From NCBI GenBank assembly GCA_013330385.1, contig DUIL01000009.1:1-7937 (forward strand): a stretch of 7,937 nt of DNA, in the 5' to 3' direction. Positions 6,189 to 7,937 of this stretch are shown one piece after another; position 1 is the first letter of the stretch, and each line of letters starts with the position of its first letter. Source of the stretch: Candidatus Thalassarchaeaceae archaeon (GTDB lineage Archaea; Thermoplasmatota; Poseidoniia; Poseidoniales; Thalassarchaeaceae). The translations under genes and the position numbers were made by a program. The notes under the pieces were generated by a model, which did no database searches, had not been told where the DNA came from, and saw only the letters and a list, made by a program, of their open reading frames with translations.

Positions 6189-7937
6189 TCATATTACTTC
6201 TATAGCAGGTTCTGGAAATCGCTCAAAGAATCTTTTAGTGAGCCGAGCAGTCCTTTCCGAGTCAGGTGTTTTCATTACTTGTAGGGAATCAGGTACACAG
6301 AATTTGTAGGGCCGCTGCAAAACTCGTTTTTCGAGAATTACCACCAATGCTCTATCTTCTGCCTTTCTGATAGGCCGACCAATTGCTTGTAGTAAACTGT
6401 TCACCGCTGGCTGATGACTAGAATATCGTCCTGCTAAATCTCTACCAAATTTATCCTGACAATATTCTCTGAGAGCATCTTGTCTAGCACTAGGTGGTGG
6501 AACTGGGAGACCTACACAGATAACAGCGTCAAGGATATTTTCAGGATAGTCAACACCTTCTGCTAACTTGCCCGAAAGTGCCCCGCAAATTAGGACTCGG
6601 TCTTTGGTTCTCCGACGTTGATATAGACGTTGAATCATCTCACCAACGTCTCGTTTTGACATTCGTGCTCTTTCTTTTTCAATTCTTACGCCCCACGGAA
6701 TCCAGTTGTCATCTTCGAGAATTTGCTCAAGCATAGCATAACTCTGTGCGAACAATGCGACGTGTCCTGGTGTATTACGAATGACTGCTGCGATATGGTT
6801 TCGAATGTTTTCAGTATTTTGAAATCCACGTTCAGTATATCTAGAAGTTGCATTCTGTGCGATAAGTACAGGTCTTCGCTCCGATAGGAATGGAGATGAA
6901 TACTCTTTGATTATCAAAGGTCTATCATCAGGGATTCTTAGCAAATCAGCGTACATCTTTGGTGGAAATAGAGTGCCAGACATCAATATTGATCCTTTAC
7001 AAATCCCAAATAATCTGCCTGAAATGACCCCTGGGTCTAACAGAAAACTTCTGACTCGAGGCTCATCTAGAATTTTATCAAAGACAAGAACTAGAGCAGG
7101 GGAGTCTTTGTATTCATCACATGTTGCTATCAATGCTCCAAGTCGTTCACAACTTGTTTCTTTCTCATTTTCATCATCTTCGTTACTCTCCACTTTAACA
7201 AGAAACAATTGTTTAACCAATCTACGTAAACTTGAGTATGGAGTAGAATTAGTCCCTTCAATTGATTCATTAAGTATCGCATCGATTTCATCAAGCAGAC
7301 TTGTAGTTTCGATTCGCATATCGTCAGAATTAGAACGGGACAACTCTTTTTCTCGTGCGGAGAACCAAATTGGCATGTCATTTTCTAAGCGTTTCAAGGC
7401 TTTTTCAACCCATTCCATTTCATCAAGATTGGTTTCTTCTGCCGATTGAGAAGCACGTTCCTGCTCTCTTTCGAGGTGTTCTTGAACTTCAAATCTTGAA
7501 TCGCGGAATATCTTTGCTATCGCTCGACGTTCCAAACCATTTCTAACCCGATCAGGAAGATTGTGTGCCTCGTCAACAATCAATATACAATTTTCCAGTT
7601 CTATGCCCATAGAAGGCAGAGATGCTTCGCGGACATTGTCAATGAATACATGATTATAATCGCAGACTAGAATATCGCAAGATTTCGCGGCTTCTCTTGC
7701 AGTAGCCCAGGGGCAAAGTTCGATCCTTCTTGAAACTCTGATTACTTCATCGACATGCATTGATTGACGGAACATTTGGCTTCTTACATCGGCACGAAGC
7801 TCTTCGCGCAAATTTCCATCAAGATTTTCTTCACAGTCACATTTTCCACTCATACGGTCAACGTTGCGGCACATTCCTTCTCTACCAATCAGGTCGACGA
7901 GACGAAGTGTTCCTTCATTGTTAGGCATTTGCTGATT
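6189..7937 (-). CDS. Rad3/XPD-family Fe-S DNA helicase (5' partial)
   Basis: This is a superfamily 2 DNA helicase of the Rad3/XPD/DinG group (COG1199), expected to unwind DNA 5' to 3' in repair using ATP. The frame is open to the window edge, so the ATG at 7928 is probably internal and motif I (Walker A) and the true start are outside. Residues below count from that ATG. Four cysteines fit the Fe-S domain: C20 in 'GREGMC', C30 and C32 in 'KCDC', and C72 in 'LCPW'. Motif II is VDEAH (118-122). A charged helical insert of about 180 residues, matching the arch domain, follows. Motif III is 'MSGTL' (316-320), then 'TSRYTER' (361-367), motif IV near 388-400 ('HVALFAQSY'), motif V 'GKLAEGVDYP' (453-462) with 'VGLPVPPP' after it, and motif VI 'QAIGRPIR' (514-521). 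The frame is intact from the window edge to TGA at 6191-6189. XPD-like is favoured over DinG because of the TxRY segment and the archaeal setting, but orthology is unproven. Confidence 0.95.
   Translation of the reverse strand, partial: NQQMPNNEGTLRLVDLIGREGMCRNVDRMSGKCDCEENLDGNLREELRADVRSQMFRQSMHVDEVIRVSRRIELCPWATAREAAKSCDILVCDYNHVFIDNVREASLPSMGIELENCILIVDEAHNLPDRVRNGLERRAIAKIFRDSRFEVQEHLEREQERASQSAEETNLDEMEWVEKALKRLENDMPIWFSAREKELSRSNSDDMRIETTSLLDEIDAILNESIEGTNSTPYSSLRRLVKQLFLVKVESNEDDENEKETSCERLGALIATCDEYKDSPALVLVFDKILDEPRVRSFLLDPGVISGRLFGICKGSILMSGTLFPPKMYADLLRIPDDRPLIIKEYSSPFLSERRPVLIAQNATSRYTERGFQNTENIRNHIAAVIRNTPGHVALFAQSYAMLEQILEDDNWIPWGVRIEKERARMSKRDVGEMIQRLYQRRRTKDRVLICGALSGKLAEGVDYPENILDAVICVGLPVPPPSARQDALREYCQDKFGRDLAGRYSSHQPAVNSLLQAIGRPIRKAEDRALVVILEKRVLQRPYKFCVPDSLQVMKTPDSERTARLTKRFFERFPEPAIEVI
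7713..7871 (-). other. Predicted [4Fe-4S] cluster domain of the helicase
   Basis: This region spans the four cysteines C20, C30, C32 and C72 (counted from ATG 7928), which sit where XPD-family helicases coordinate a 4Fe-4S cluster between motifs Ia and II. The second and third cysteines are in a C-x-C arrangement (KCDCEE), tighter than the C-x2-C of well-studied archaeal XPD. The segment after C72 ('LCPWATAREAAKSCDILV') matches the family's 'CPYYxxRELAxxADIVV' region, which supports the assignment. Confidence 0.75.

Noticed and set aside
6121..6309. A 62-codon plus-strand frame across the helicase/small-gene junction
   Set aside because: It is antisense to both genes, has no supporting features and is of a length expected by chance.
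6907..7449. A 180-codon open frame on the plus strand inside the helicase gene
   Set aside because: It lies wholly antisense to well-conserved helicase sequence; its product is serine-rich low-complexity with no recognisable motif, as expected of a reverse-strand shadow.
7926..7928. ATG at 7928 as the start of the helicase
   Set aside because: Starting here would omit the Walker A motif and motif Ia that every active Rad3-family helicase has; the frame remains open to the window edge, so truncation by the window is the simpler explanation.

Overview
The window is almost fully coding and holds three genes. A very long plus-strand gene enters from the left edge and stops at 5679. Two minus-strand genes enter from the right edge and run toward it, ending at 5680. 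No RNA gene, mobile element, CRISPR array or origin was seen, and no gene-free stretch exceeds about 50 bases.

The source is probably an uncultivated planktonic archaeon, most plausibly of the Marine Group II/III (Poseidoniales-like, Thermoplasmatota) type. The reasons are an Fe-S-type Rad3/XPD helicase, a giant Ig-repeat surface protein rich in N-glycosylation sequons with a C-terminal anchor, an archaeal-type Shine-Dalgarno (AGGTGA) and moderate, AT-leaning composition. This assignment is inferred from gene content; no marker gene in the window proves it.

Positions 1-5679 encode the last 1892 residues of a giant membrane-anchored surface protein. About fifteen Ig-like beta-sandwich modules of roughly 100 residues, free of cysteine and rich in sequons, are followed by one transmembrane helix (5212-5289), an RRRK stop-transfer cluster and a cytoplasmic helical domain resembling DUF4129. 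The N-terminus and any signal peptide lie upstream of the window.

Positions 7937-5680 on the minus strand form a probable two-gene transcription unit. The first gene is a Rad3/XPD-family Fe-S helicase whose N-terminus, including the Walker A motif, is cut off by the window edge. It is followed by a small protein of 154 or 170 residues whose C-terminal part resembles the last strands of an Hsp20/alpha-crystallin fold. The helicase stop overlaps a possible ATG of the small gene (ATGA at 6192-6189), but a good Shine-Dalgarno points to a second ATG at 6144.

The convergent genes meet with no intergenic base between their stop codons (5679/5680), so each transcript must end inside the other gene's coding sequence. 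The surface protein and the helicase unit have no evident functional link. The helicase and its small partner may be functionally linked.
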